From Bacillota bacterium (lineage in GTDB: Bacteria > Bacillota > Clostridia > Christensenellales > SZUA-584): a stretch of 64,000 nt of DNA. The translations under genes were made by a program, and so were the position numbers. How positions within the stretch are numbered: position 1 is the first letter of the stretch; every line of letters starts with the position of its first letter. The stretch spans positions 171,400-235,399 of the forward strand of contig JAEWTL010000026.1 in the NCBI GenBank assembly GCA_023459495.1, given 5' to 3'. This document shows, one piece after another, positions 27,242 through 35,097 of this stretch. The notes under the pieces were generated by a model. That model saw only the letters and a list, made by a program, of their open reading frames with translations. It had not been told where the DNA came from and made no database searches.

Positions 27242-28169
27242 TATCGAAAAAGAACTGAAAGCGCTGGGAGCGAAAAAGCATCGACCGAACGAAACGTTGC
27301 GGCAACGAACGGTTGATGTCCTGAATGAAGCACAAAAAAAGTTTGTCCCGCGCAAGGTTCTGGCGGTTCGCTGGGCAACTGTATCATTAGCGGCTGTAGT
27401 GCTTGCGGCGGTTCTGATGTTTGCCTTTCTGCCTGGAGCACCTGAGACCAGCTATTTTACGATAGACATCAATCCGAGTATCGGAATCGAAACCGACGCT
27501 AACGGAACCATTCTATCTGTCACAGCGCAGAACAACGATGCGGAGGAGTTGCTTGCCGACCTGAATTTATACGGCATGCCCTTTATCGACGCGCTGCGAT
27601 GCGTTGTGCAGACTGCCGAAGAGCAGGGATATTTGAAGGACAGTGGGCATGTACTTGTCGCTCACTTTGGCGTCACTGCGCAGATCACTGAGGAGCAGGT
27701 CGAAACCGCTGTGGCCGAGTCTACACGCAAGCAGGTTAATGTGCTGCTGCTGCAAAGCGATAAAAGCGATTATAAGGAAGCGTCCCAAACACATCAAAGC
27801 GCGGGTATTTCACTGCTCATGCGCGATGCGCAGCAATTTGGAATTGAAGATGTAGATGTCGACACGATCATCCAAACGGTAAAAAAGAACCACAATTCGG
27901 CTGTAAGCAATGGACCATCGTATGGACAGCCCTCCCCCTCCGCCACTCCCGGATCTACAGAATCAGAAGCGCAGGGCAACGGTAATTCCAACAACCCGGA
28001 AAAGTCCAACAACGGCAATAACAACAACCATGGCAACAGCAACAGTAACAATAACAGCAATAATGGCAACGGTAATGAAAGCAGCGCCAGCCATGGTAAC
28101 AACAGCAATAACGGCAACCATGGCCAATCCGATAAAGCAGATAAATCAGACGATAACGGCGACAACTGA
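27234..28169 (+). CDS. RsgI-like membrane anti-sigma factor with Asn-rich tail
   Basis: A 311-residue single-pass protein. About 43 cytoplasmic residues (likely sigma-binding), a transmembrane helix (~44-67), then an extracytoplasmic RsgI-type domain starting YFTIDINPSIGIETDANG. In RsgI-family anti-sigma factors the Asn-Pro bond of this motif (here Asn80-Pro81) is reported to self-cleave during signalling. A second helical segment (~ITEEQVETAV to TIIQTVKKNH) follows, then an 80-residue tail of Asn, Gly, Ser and His. RsgI normally pairs with SigI; pairing with an ECF sigma is unusual. The ATG overlaps the sigma gene by 8 bases, so the two are coupled. Confidence 0.82.
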   Translation: MVNIEKELKALGAKKHRPNETLRQRTVDVLNEAQKKFVPRKVLAVRWATVSLAAVVLAAVLMFAFLPGAPETSYFTIDINPSIGIETDANGTILSVTAQNNDAEELLADLNLYGMPFIDALRCVVQTAEEQGYLKDSGHVLVAHFGVTAQITEEQVETAVAESTRKQVNVLLLQSDKSDYKEASQTHQSAGISLLMRDAQQFGIEDVDVDTIIQTVKKNHNSAVSNGPSYGQPSPSATPGSTESEAQGNGNSNNPEKSNNGNNNNHGNSNSNNNSNNGNGNESSASHGNNSNNGNHGQSDKADKSDDNGDN

Positions 28170-28208
28170 TAAGAAAGCGCTGTTCAGTAATAAAAAACGG
28201 AGGAGATT

Positions 28209-29435
28209 ATGAACAAAAATCACACTGTAAGGAGCACAATTACCTCACTATTCACACTATTACTCATCATCTCTTTTACACTAGCCGGATGCGCTGTTGA
28301 CCCTGCAACTGCAGATACGGCTGCAGGGTCAGCGAGTGCGGCGGCAACCCAACCTGCGGCAAGCCCAACACCCGAGGAAGGCGGCATCAGTTATGTATCC
28401 ATCGACATCAATCCGAGCATTGAGCTTACGGTCAAGTATGGCGTAGTGCTGGATGCCGCAGCTTACAATGACGACGGTACGGAAATATTGCTCAGCGTGG
28501 ACGTACTGGGAATGACCCCGGAAAACGCGACCGCTGCGCTTATCGGCGAGTTTGCCGCTCAGGGCTATATTACCCCGGACTGCACGGACGCTGCCATCGT
28601 AATCACAGTATATGGAGATGACGAGGAGTGCCAGCTGGTTAACATTCAGTCAACGGCTACTGAAAGCTTAATGAACCTCGGCATTACCTGTGATCTTGTC
28701 GCTTCCTCGGTTGAGCCGGATATTGCACAGACCGCAAAGGCCGCTGGAATCACGCCGGGCAAATATCTGCTCATCAAATACCTCGCCGACCGGGACGGTA
28801 TTACGGTTGAAGAGGCTTGGGCTATCTACGGCGGAATGAAGATGAAGGTTCTCCTCGATATGGTTCCCAACCCCGGCGAGGTGTATGGCGATGATGCGTA
28901 TCAGTATCTTTCGTCCGTGGTTGAGGGGCTTACCCCCGAACAGCAGGCGGCGCTCACTCAAGCGCAGGTCGCTTATCAGGCAGCGATGAAAGCTGCTGTC
29001 AAGACATATAACCAAGCCAAAGCCGAAGCACGCGAATACTTCCAGTCTGCGCGCGACGCTGCTCATGATGCGTACAAAAAGACTCATGACCAGCAGGCGT
29101 GGAAGCAGGCCAAAGCCGCTGCCAAGCAGGAAATGGAGCAACGGTATCAAGCCGCCAAGCAGACTTTCACTGCAGCCAAAACACAGGCTGAAGAAGCCTT
29201 TAGAGCCACGGTCGCGGATCTCGGCCTCACCGAGGAACAAATCAAGGCACTGCTCGAATGGAATTTTGATCTGGAGTGGAACTTTGATTACAATTGGAGT
29301 GAAGATGAGGGTACAGTTGAATCGGCAGGTCAGAACGAGGAAGGTCAGAATGACGAGAGTCAAATCAGCGACGGAGAAAACGAAAGCGGAGGCCACGGTA
29401 ACGGCCATAACAATAACGGTAACGGAAACAATTAG
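28209..29435 (+). CDS. RsgI-domain lipoprotein with coiled coil and Asn/Gly/His tail
   Basis: A 408-residue lipoprotein: signal peptide ending TLAGC (Cys28), a short Ala/Pro linker, then an RsgI-type domain, YVSIDINPSIELTVKYG, with the same Asn-Pro bond (Asn68-Pro69) as its neighbour. A second conserved part contains AKAAGITPGKYLLIKYLAD. Residues ~225-335 are Ala/Lys/Gln/Glu-rich and strongly helical, probably a coiled coil. The end is acidic and then Asn/Gly/His-rich like the anti-sigma tail. The paralogous domain and shared operon suggest it works with the anti-sigma factor outside the membrane, perhaps as sensor or decoy; that is inference. GGAGG precedes the ATG and a terminator follows. 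Confidence 0.72.
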   Translation: MNKNHTVRSTITSLFTLLLIISFTLAGCAVDPATADTAAGSASAAATQPAASPTPEEGGISYVSIDINPSIELTVKYGVVLDAAAYNDDGTEILLSVDVLGMTPENATAALIGEFAAQGYITPDCTDAAIVITVYGDDEECQLVNIQSTATESLMNLGITCDLVASSVEPDIAQTAKAAGITPGKYLLIKYLADRDGITVEEAWAIYGGMKMKVLLDMVPNPGEVYGDDAYQYLSSVVEGLTPEQQAALTQAQVAYQAAMKAAVKTYNQAKAEAREYFQSARDAAHDAYKKTHDQQAWKQAKAAAKQEMEQRYQAAKQTFTAAKTQAEEAFRATVADLGLTEEQIKALLEWNFDLEWNFDYNWSEDEGTVESAGQNEEGQNDESQISDGENESGGHGNGHNNNGNGNN

Positions 29436-29476
29436 CTTGAAGATTTTAAACTAAAAGCATTGGTGGGGACTAAGCG

Positions 29477-29502
29477 AAAGCGCCCGATTTAAGGGCGCTT
29501 TT
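29477..29502 (+). terminator. Terminator of the sigma/RsgI-like operon
   Basis: AAAGCGCCC, a seven-base loop, GGGCGCTTT and a T-run form a strong intrinsic terminator just past the lipoprotein gene. Confidence 0.85.
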
Positions 29503-29504
29503 GT

Positions 29505-30845
29505 TTACCTATCAGCTTCCTCTCGGGCAATCTGCACCCACCGAACAGGGTTATTCGGATTGCATGCCACTGTGAGCACGTCACGCATCAGCACCTCCGT
29601 GCGACAGTCATGTCGCTTCACTGCGTCGAAAGTGGTACGCAATTCTTTTCGGACCGCATCTTCGTCAATTGTAGACATAGAGATACGCGCCGGGTTCACC
29701 TTTTTGCAGTACACATAATCCGTGCCTAGGTTTTCTGCCATGATCTCATCGTTTGACCAGGGAGATACAGTGACCTTGCGCAGCCGCGGGATATTCCGGA
29801 TGACTTCCCAGCGGGAATCAAGCGGTTCGCAGCAGCCGTAAATGTTGAGTCCGAAGCGTTCCAGCATTGTTAGCTGATATGGGAAGATGAACTCTGCGAA
29901 CAGTTCGGGCGACACCCCCACGGTCTCCTGACTTTCACAGAAACCCCACATATCCTTCGGACGCACATGACCGTTAAAATCCGCCGCGGGCAATCCATCC
30001 GTCCATGCGTATCCACCCGTGCCGTGAAAGTCTCCCCCATTATTGAGTGTAAGCAGGTTATTCAGTTCAAGAGAGTCAAGCATCTCAAGGTTCTCATCCC
30101 GTAGGAACGCCATCAGCGCATGCACTTCATCCGGATGATCATAGAAATCGTACAACACGTTTTCAAAGCCGCGCAGCATGATGAGGTCTGTTGTCATTCC
30201 AAGCGACCACCAGTATATACTCTCCCTTTTGACCTCAAGGATGCCATCGAAAACATCGTGTGCCAACGCTTCCAGCGCCTGTGTGCGTGCCAAATCCACC
30301 TGAATACGCGCTGGCCTGAGTCTCTCCATCGCCTCGTAGCCATCCTTCAGCGGCGCTTCCCAGTGGTATGCCCCGCCATCCTGCCCGCCAGTTATATTGG
30401 CTTCCAGGCCGCGAGGCGTCTTTGTCCATACGGTGTGCACAGGAAAGCTCGGCAGTACAACGCGGTCGTCCTTTATTTTCTCCGCCCAGAAGATCTCCTT
30501 GAGCAGCTTAAACTCCCAGATGCGCGCGAGGCTGTGCGTACATACCAGTTCGTCCGCAGGGATGAGCTCATACCACGCGTCCTCCGGGTCACAGAAGACC
30601 AACGGCTGTACCCTCTTAAGCGCATGGTGGTCCCTCCAGCGTTGTGCTTTTTCCTGCTGGACCGGCAACGCGGCAAGCTCTGCCACCCGCTGCGCCAGCC
30701 CGCGCAGTACGGCTTTTTCGCGCGCATCTATGAGGGGCTGCTGCTGCCCCACGAGTGCAGCATAGTTAATCGACCACGAAAGGCCGTTGGTATCACCGAG
30801 TCCCCCGCCTAGTTTTTCATGCTTGGCTCTAGCCTGTGCGTCCAT
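29505..30845 (-). CDS. URO-D superfamily protein (uroporphyrinogen decarboxylase/methyltransferase-like)
   Basis: A 446-residue cytoplasmic protein resembling the uroporphyrinogen decarboxylase/corrinoid methyltransferase superfamily rather than true HemE. Seen: SWWSLGMTTDLIMLRGFENVLYD-type core split as MTTDLIMLRGFENVLYDFYD, GYAWTDGLP, and near the C-terminus LNIYGCCEPLDSRWEV followed by KVTVSPWSN, the end of the barrel. Members near LacI-type regulators are common in Clostridia, but their substrates are mostly unknown. AAGGGGGAG precedes the ATG, 13 bases after the LacI gene, so the two form one operon. No sugar transporter is adjacent. Confidence 0.7.
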   Translation of the reverse strand: MDAQARAKHEKLGGGLGDTNGLSWSINYAALVGQQQPLIDAREKAVLRGLAQRVAELAALPVQQEKAQRWRDHHALKRVQPLVFCDPEDAWYELIPADELVCTHSLARIWEFKLLKEIFWAEKIKDDRVVLPSFPVHTVWTKTPRGLEANITGGQDGGAYHWEAPLKDGYEAMERLRPARIQVDLARTQALEALAHDVFDGILEVKRESIYWWSLGMTTDLIMLRGFENVLYDFYDHPDEVHALMAFLRDENLEMLDSLELNNLLTLNNGGDFHGTGGYAWTDGLPAADFNGHVRPKDMWGFCESQETVGVSPELFAEFIFPYQLTMLERFGLNIYGCCEPLDSRWEVIRNIPRLRKVTVSPWSNDEIMAENLGTDYVYCKKVNPARISMSTIDEDAVRKELRTTFDAVKRHDCRTEVLMRDVLTVACNPNNPVRWVQIAREEADR

Positions 30846-30858
30846 GAAGACTCCCCCT

Positions 30859-31863
30859 TTATTCCCGCCAAAAGGCGTCAAGACTGCTCCGCATTACAAC
30901 CTGTGGCTGTACGATCAGGTCTTGCGGGGACGTATAGCCATCCAAAAACTTGACCATGTTCCAAAGCGCGGCATAGCCCTGGTCGCGCGGCTGCTGATAC
31001 ATGAGCGCGCTGATGACACCTCGCTGCAGATATTCCGCGGTTTCGGCAAATACGTCCATTGCAATGATTTCAATCCGCCGCCCCGAAGCAGCTACTTCCT
31101 CGCACACAGGCGCAGAGTTGGCCGTGCTGACAAAGACCCCTCCGATATCGTCATAAGTCTCAAGCATATGCCTTACGTTGCGGCGCGCGGCATCCGGGTC
31201 TGCCGCATCGGTATATACCGATGCGATTTCAAAGCGGCCCTGAGCGAAGCTCTCAAAGCCCTTCAGCAGTTCGGTGTGAATGAGTATTTCAGGGTCGCCA
31301 GTGAACACAGCTGCCTTTGCGCCTCCCGTGAAGCGGTCGAGCAATTCCGCTGCGAGGCGGCCCGTGGTAGTGCCGTCGACATGAATGGAAAACAGGCGGC
31401 TGGCGTGTTCAACGTCCGAAACGACAGTCCCGATTGAAATACCCGCTTCTTTAAACGAGCGGCAGATTTCTTTCATCTCGCGCCGAATGGGAAACAACAG
31501 CACGCCATCGCAATTCCCTTCGCGCAAGTCCGAGCAGCATTGTATATATTCCTCTGCCGTGGAGACCACATGGCTGTCCAGCTCCACGTTCATCGCTTCC
31601 AATTCCGCATAAGCGGTTTCGATGCCGCTTAAAATCTGCCGCTCAAACGCGCCGATCGTATGCTGCATAACCAGACCGATGCGCAGCCGCCGATTCAGGC
31701 TTTTGGCCGCCGGGTTGATACGATATCCTGCTTCCTCCGCATATGCGGCAATTCGCGCACGCAGCGCTTCACCAACGCCTTTTCTGCCGCTTAAGGCGCG
31801 GTTGACTGTAGAAGGATTGACGCCCATTGCTGCTGCTATGTCATATATGGTGATGCTTTTCAT
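30859..31863 (-). CDS. LacI family transcriptional regulator
   Basis: A 334-residue repressor. The N-terminal LacI helix-turn-helix is intact: ITIYDIAAAMGVNPSTVNRA followed by LSGRKGVG, and a type I periplasmic-binding-protein fold follows (LRIGLVMQHTIGAFERQILS, DGVLLFPI, HVDGTTTGRLAAELL). ACGGAG precedes the ATG; a longer in-frame start would translate across its own operators and is rejected. Two GCAACCGGTTGC-type operators in its promoter predict autorepression, relieved by an unknown sugar or related effector. It is co-transcribed with the URO-D-like gene. Confidence 0.92.
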   Translation of the reverse strand: MKSITIYDIAAAMGVNPSTVNRALSGRKGVGEALRARIAAYAEEAGYRINPAAKSLNRRLRIGLVMQHTIGAFERQILSGIETAYAELEAMNVELDSHVVSTAEEYIQCCSDLREGNCDGVLLFPIRREMKEICRSFKEAGISIGTVVSDVEHASRLFSIHVDGTTTGRLAAELLDRFTGGAKAAVFTGDPEILIHTELLKGFESFAQGRFEIASVYTDAADPDAARRNVRHMLETYDDIGGVFVSTANSAPVCEEVAASGRRIEIIAMDVFAETAEYLQRGVISALMYQQPRDQGYAALWNMVKFLDGYTSPQDLIVQPQVVMRSSLDAFWRE

Positions 31864-31876
31864 TGGAACTCCGTTC

Positions 31877-31934
31877 GCGCAACCGGTTGCGCACTTAATA
31901 ATCATATTATATGCTACGCAACCGGTTGTGTCAA
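31877..31934 (-). promoter_or_regulatory. lacI-type promoter with two operators
   Basis: On the minus strand, perfect TTGACA (31929-31934) and TATAAT (31906-31911) are spaced by 17 bases. One operator (31916-31931, ACGCAACC/GGTTGTGT) fills the spacer, and a second, perfect 16-base palindrome (31877-31892, GCGCAACCGGTTGCGC) lies about 39 bases downstream, centre to centre, before the start codon. This is a strong promoter that should be tightly repressed. Confidence 0.8.
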
Positions 31935-31967
31935 TTGTAATCTTTGCGCAGTAATTCACAGAAACCG

Positions 31968-31996
31968 TTGACACAGGGTTTTATTTATGGTAACAT
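31968..31996 (+). promoter_or_regulatory. Promoter of infC-rpmI-rplT
   Basis: TTGACA and TAACAT are spaced by 17 bases, about 80 bases before the leader terminator and divergent from the lacI-type promoter. Confidence 0.65.
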
Positions 31997-32002
31997 TTCT
32001 GT

Positions 32003-32148
32003 GCTGAAAAGTAGAAACTACCCGTTTCTCACCGGTCGGCTTTGCCAGACACGGTTAGCATCAAAAGGGTGTTAAGCGGGTAATCGTACCTGCTTTTTTA
32101 TTGCAGAAAAAGATTTCTGCAGGGCAAAATTTATTGGAGGTGTTTCAT
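32003..32148 (+). ncRNA. L20-type leader of the infC operon
   Basis: A ~145-base untranslated leader sits between the promoter and infC. It contains a GTAGAAAC/GTTTC-type helix (about 32011-32036) and ends in an intrinsic terminator before the infC ribosome binding site. In Firmicutes this operon is attenuated by ribosomal protein L20 binding such a leader. The position and terminator fit; the full L20-binding fold was not verified. Confidence 0.6.
32075..32099 (+). terminator. Attenuator in the infC leader
   Basis: AGCGGGTA, loop ATCG, TACCTGCT, then a run of T. It ends about 50 bases before the infC start, as expected for L20-controlled premature termination. Confidence 0.7.
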
Positions 32149-32658
32149 ATCGCAACCGAACATCTGATTAACGAGCAGATCAGGGAAAGAAGTGTCCGCG
32201 TCGTTTCGGACAGCGGCGAACAACTTGGGATCATGTCTGCACGTGAGGCGATGGGTATTGCAGATGAAAAGGGATTGGACCTCGTAATGATTTCACCGAC
32301 TGCACAACCGCCCGTATGCAAGATCATGGATTACGGTAAGTTCCGGTTTGAGCAGTCCAAGAAACAAAAGGAAGCAAAGAAGAATCAGAAAATCGTCACG
32401 CTCAAGGAAGTGCGCCTCTCGCCCACGATCGATGCGCATGATCTTGATACCAAGGCTAAGAGCGCCGCAGGCTTTTTGAAGGAAGGCGACAAAGTGAAGG
32501 TGTCTTTGCGGTTCAAAGGTCGCCAAATGGCCCATACCGATAAAGGTGTGGTGGTGATGAATGAATTTTTCTCTAAGGTCGAGGACAGTGCTGCCATGGA
32601 AAAGAGCGCAAAGCTCGAAGGCAGGAGCATGTTCATGATATTGGCACCAAAGAATTAG
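32149..32658 (+). CDS. infC: Translation initiation factor IF-3, probable AUC start
   Basis: A 169-residue IF-3 that binds the 30S subunit and polices start-codon choice. Seen: LINEQIRERSVRVVSDSGEQ near the N-terminus, PPVCKIMDYGKFRFEQSKK in the linker, and the C-terminal domain with VKVSLRFKGRQMAHTDKG. The family begins a few residues before LINEQIR, where no ATG, GTG or TTG exists. An ATC codon (IATEHLINEQ) sits eight bases after GGAGG, so I call AUC as the start. infC genes are known for AUU-type starts that permit autocontrol by IF-3. A TTG 16 codons upstream lies in the leader terminator and is rejected. Confidence 0.9.
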   Translation: MATEHLINEQIRERSVRVVSDSGEQLGIMSAREAMGIADEKGLDLVMISPTAQPPVCKIMDYGKFRFEQSKKQKEAKKNQKIVTLKEVRLSPTIDAHDLDTKAKSAAGFLKEGDKVKVSLRFKGRQMAHTDKGVVVMNEFFSKVEDSAAMEKSAKLEGRSMFMILAPKN

Positions 32659-32674
32659 CAAGGAGGATGGGAAA

Positions 32675-32872
32675 ATGCCCAAGATCAAAACCCACAGAGG
32701 CGCTGCCAAACGATTTTCGCTGACCAAAAGTGGCAAAATCAAACGCGCAAAAGCCTATAAAAGGCACATACTGAATAAGAAGAGCACCAAACGCAAGAGG
32801 AATCTGCGGCAGGGCACATTTGTCGACTCGACTGAAGAGAAGAACATCAAGCAGCTCATTCCTTACAAATAG
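32675..32872 (+). CDS. rpmI: 50S ribosomal protein L35
   Basis: A 65-residue basic protein with the L35 signature MPKIKTHRGAAKRFSLTKSG and HILNKKSTKRKRNLR. AGGAGG precedes the ATG, 16 bases after infC. Middle gene of infC-rpmI-rplT, so under the same attenuator. Confidence 0.97.
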   Translation: MPKIKTHRGAAKRFSLTKSGKIKRAKAYKRHILNKKSTKRKRNLRQGTFVDSTEEKNIKQLIPYK

Positions 32873-32894
32873 GCTACGGCAGGAGGATTAGACA

Positions 32895-33254
32895 ATGGCA
32901 AGAGTGAAAAAGGCGGTTAACGCCCGTAAAAAACACAAGAAGATATTGAAGCTGGCCAAAGGCTATTTTGGTGCGAAATCCAAGCAGTTCCGCGCGGCGA
33001 ACGAAGCAGTTATGCGTTCCCTGCGCTTCGCATACATCGGCCGTAAGCTCAAGAAACGCGATTTCCGCAGCCTGTGGATTACGCGTATCAACGCCGAAGC
33101 GCGCAACAACGGCATCAGCTATTCCCGGCTGATCGACGGCTTGAAAAAAGCGGGCGTCACAGTCAACCGCAAGATACTGGCCGATATGGCGGTTAACGAC
33201 AAGATGGCGTTTACCGGCATGGTCAATGTCGCCAAGAAGAAGCTCAACGCGTAA
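32895..33254 (+). CDS. rplT: 50S ribosomal protein L20
   Basis: A 119-residue rRNA-binding protein, early in 50S assembly and the feedback repressor of this operon in Firmicutes. Seen: MARVKKAVNARKKHKKILKL, GYFGAKSKQFRAANEAVMRS and FRSLWITRINAEARNNGISY. AGGAGG precedes the ATG, 22 bases after rpmI. An intrinsic terminator follows. Confidence 0.98.
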   Translation: MARVKKAVNARKKHKKILKLAKGYFGAKSKQFRAANEAVMRSLRFAYIGRKLKKRDFRSLWITRINAEARNNGISYSRLIDGLKKAGVTVNRKILADMAVNDKMAFTGMVNVAKKKLNA

Positions 33255-33266
33255 GCGGAGTGCAGA

Positions 33267-33294
33267 AAAGGCTGCCCAACGGACAGCCTTTTTT
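33267..33294 (+). terminator. Terminator of infC-rpmI-rplT
   Basis: An AAGGCTG/CAGCCTT stem with a nine-base loop and a T-run sits 12 bases after rplT. The convergent DegV gene ends just beyond. Confidence 0.85.
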
Positions 33295-33324
33295 AGTATC
33301 ATGAATCTGGAGGCTTCAAGATGC

Positions 33325-34227
33325 CTACGCCTTTTTCACAATATCCGTGCGCTTGTCTCCCACGAAGAACAGCGCCAGCGTGCCCGGGCCGGTGTGAGAG
33401 CCGATCACTGTACCCACGCTGTTGATCATCACTTTACCGTTAAGATGCGGAAAGGCGGTCTCCACCATCTCCGCTACAGCGAGCGCATCCTCACGGCACG
33501 CCGAGTTGGAGATGAAACATTTGCCGTCGTAATCTGCCCCGCCGCGCACGTGCTGTTTCATCCTCTCCACGATCTCAGCCATGACCTTGCGCTTGGAACG
33601 GATCTTCTCACGCGGAATCAAATGACCTGCGGCGTCCATGTTAAGCAGCGGGCAGATGCCGAGCAGCGTACCGATCATACCGGCCGCCTTGGAAATCCGA
33701 CCGCCTTTAATGTAAAACGTCAGGTCTGACGAATAAAACCAGTGGTGGATGTTGAGTTTATTCTCCTCCACCCATGCGATCGCTTCCTCGAATGATACGC
33801 CGGAATCGCGCACATCCGCGAGCATATCCATCAGCAGCCCGTAACCGGAGGAAGCGCCGAGCGAGTCCACGATCTCGATGCGGCGGTTGGGGTAGCGTTC
33901 AGAAAGTTCACGCTGCGCAATACAGGCCGAATTGTAGGCTCCCGATATACCGGAGGACAAGCTGACGTGCAGGATATCCATGCCGTCCTTCAAAAAAGGC
34001 TCGAAGAAATTGATGTATTGATCCACGTTCACCTGAGATGTGGTCGGCTGAACACCTGTGCTCATGATCTCATAAAATTTTTCAAAGGACATCGACTTTC
34101 CAAGGTCGTCCGGGTACTGCTTTCCGTTGATTGTGAAATGAAAACACACGTACGGAATGTCCCTCTCGGCAAAGAAGCTTTCCGGCATGTCCGCTGTCGA
34201 GCAGCATGTAATAATGTAACGGTCCAT
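33325..34227 (-). CDS. DegV family (fatty-acid-binding) protein
   Basis: A 300-residue DegV/FakB-type protein that binds a fatty acid for phosphorylation by a FakA kinase. Seen: ITCCSTADMPESFF at the start, PTTSQVNVDQYINFFEPFL, LHVSLSSGISGAYNSA, FYIKGGRISKAAGMIG, and VGTVIGSHTGPGTLALFFVG at the end, all DegV landmarks. GGGGGAGAG precedes the ATG. No fakA is in view. It stands alone, convergent with rplT. Confidence 0.9.
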   Translation of the reverse strand: MDRYIITCCSTADMPESFFAERDIPYVCFHFTINGKQYPDDLGKSMSFEKFYEIMSTGVQPTTSQVNVDQYINFFEPFLKDGMDILHVSLSSGISGAYNSACIAQRELSERYPNRRIEIVDSLGASSGYGLLMDMLADVRDSGVSFEEAIAWVEENKLNIHHWFYSSDLTFYIKGGRISKAAGMIGTLLGICPLLNMDAAGHLIPREKIRSKRKVMAEIVERMKQHVRGGADYDGKCFISNSACREDALAVAEMVETAFPHLNGKVMINSVGTVIGSHTGPGTLALFFVGDKRTDIVKKA

Positions 34228-34400
34228 ATCTCTCCCCCATCATACGCCCCGTCAGCGGGACAATATTATTGTTTTAATTATAATATGTCCGCGCAAATCG
34301 TCACTCTAAAGAGCAGATATTGTTTCTCTATGGATTTTCCCCAAAAGTGTAGAGAAAATTTCAACGATTCTACGGAAAGTAGAGCAAATCAAATACTCAT

Positions 34401-34429
34401 TTGATTGTTGATATCCTGTGTGTTATACT
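34401..34429 (+). promoter_or_regulatory. Promoter of the XRE regulator
   Basis: TTGATT and TATACT are spaced by 17 bases, ending 28 bases before the start codon. Confidence 0.6.
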
Positions 34430-34457
34430 GCTAACAAATTAACAAAGGGGCGTTTTG

Positions 34458-35081
34458 ATGGCCGATACAGACCTGAAATCTGTAATCGCAAAGAATATTT
34501 CGGTTCTGCGTAAATCCTTGGGATTGACACAGGCCGATCTTGCTCATCAACTGAACTATACCGATAAAGCAATTTCCAAATGGGAACGGGCAGAATCCAT
34601 GCCAGATATCACGGTGATCAAGGATATGGCCGACCTGTTTCACGTCCCCATCAGCTATATGCTGGAGCCCGAACATACGAAATCCGCAAATGCTATAAAG
34701 TCTGCCTCCCGCCACCGTATACGCAACCGGATCATCATTGCGTTGCTGTCTGCAGCAGGTGTTTTCTTTGTATCCACCGTGCTCTATGTGTTTTCCGGTT
34801 TGTTTTCGTTTTCGATCGTGACCCCCAACTGGCTGATCTATGTTTATTCCATCCCGTTGGGGCTCACCGTACTGCTTGTATTCAATGCGATATGGGGAAA
34901 ACGCTTGGGCAATCTCATCCTCATTTCGCTGATGATATGGTCGACATTGCTCGCAATCTACCTCTCGTTCCATACTCCAAACATCTGGCTGGTGTTCATC
35001 ATCGGCATCCCCGCTCAAATCATCGTGATGCTGGCGGGAACGATGAAGCTGAGCCGCTTTGTTATCCCCCGCCTAAAGTAA
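34458..35081 (+). CDS. XRE family regulator with membrane domain
   Basis: A 207-residue protein. The N-terminal ~65 residues form a Cro/CI helix-turn-helix (NISVLRKSLGLTQADLAHQL, YTDKAISKWERAESMPDI). From about residue 90 it has four hydrophobic segments (IIIALLSAAGVFFVSTVLYV; LIYVYSIPLGLTVLLVFNAI; LILISLMIWSTLLAIYL; IWLVFIIGIPAQIIVMLAG), so it is a membrane-tethered DNA-binding protein. Its target is unknown; such regulators often act on neighbouring transport or stress genes. AAAGGGGCG precedes the ATG. The downstream phosphoesterase follows after 16 bases, probably co-transcribed. Confidence 0.87.
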   Translation: MADTDLKSVIAKNISVLRKSLGLTQADLAHQLNYTDKAISKWERAESMPDITVIKDMADLFHVPISYMLEPEHTKSANAIKSASRHRIRNRIIIALLSAAGVFFVSTVLYVFSGLFSFSIVTPNWLIYVYSIPLGLTVLLVFNAIWGKRLGNLILISLMIWSTLLAIYLSFHTPNIWLVFIIGIPAQIIVMLAGTMKLSRFVIPRLK

Positions 35082-35097
35082 CTTGATCAATTAACTG

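Noticed and set aside
27794..28165. Leucine-repeat open frame opposite the Asn-rich tail
   Set aside because: Direct antisense reading of AAC/GGC/AAT repeats; not a membrane protein gene.
28668..29408. A 246-codon antisense frame over the RsgI-domain lipoprotein
   Set aside because: A by-product of the repetitive Ala/Lys/Gln codons on the coding strand; no start site.
32101..32148. Upstream TTG start for infC
   Set aside because: It lies in the leader next to the attenuator, lacks a ribosome binding site and adds non-homologous residues.
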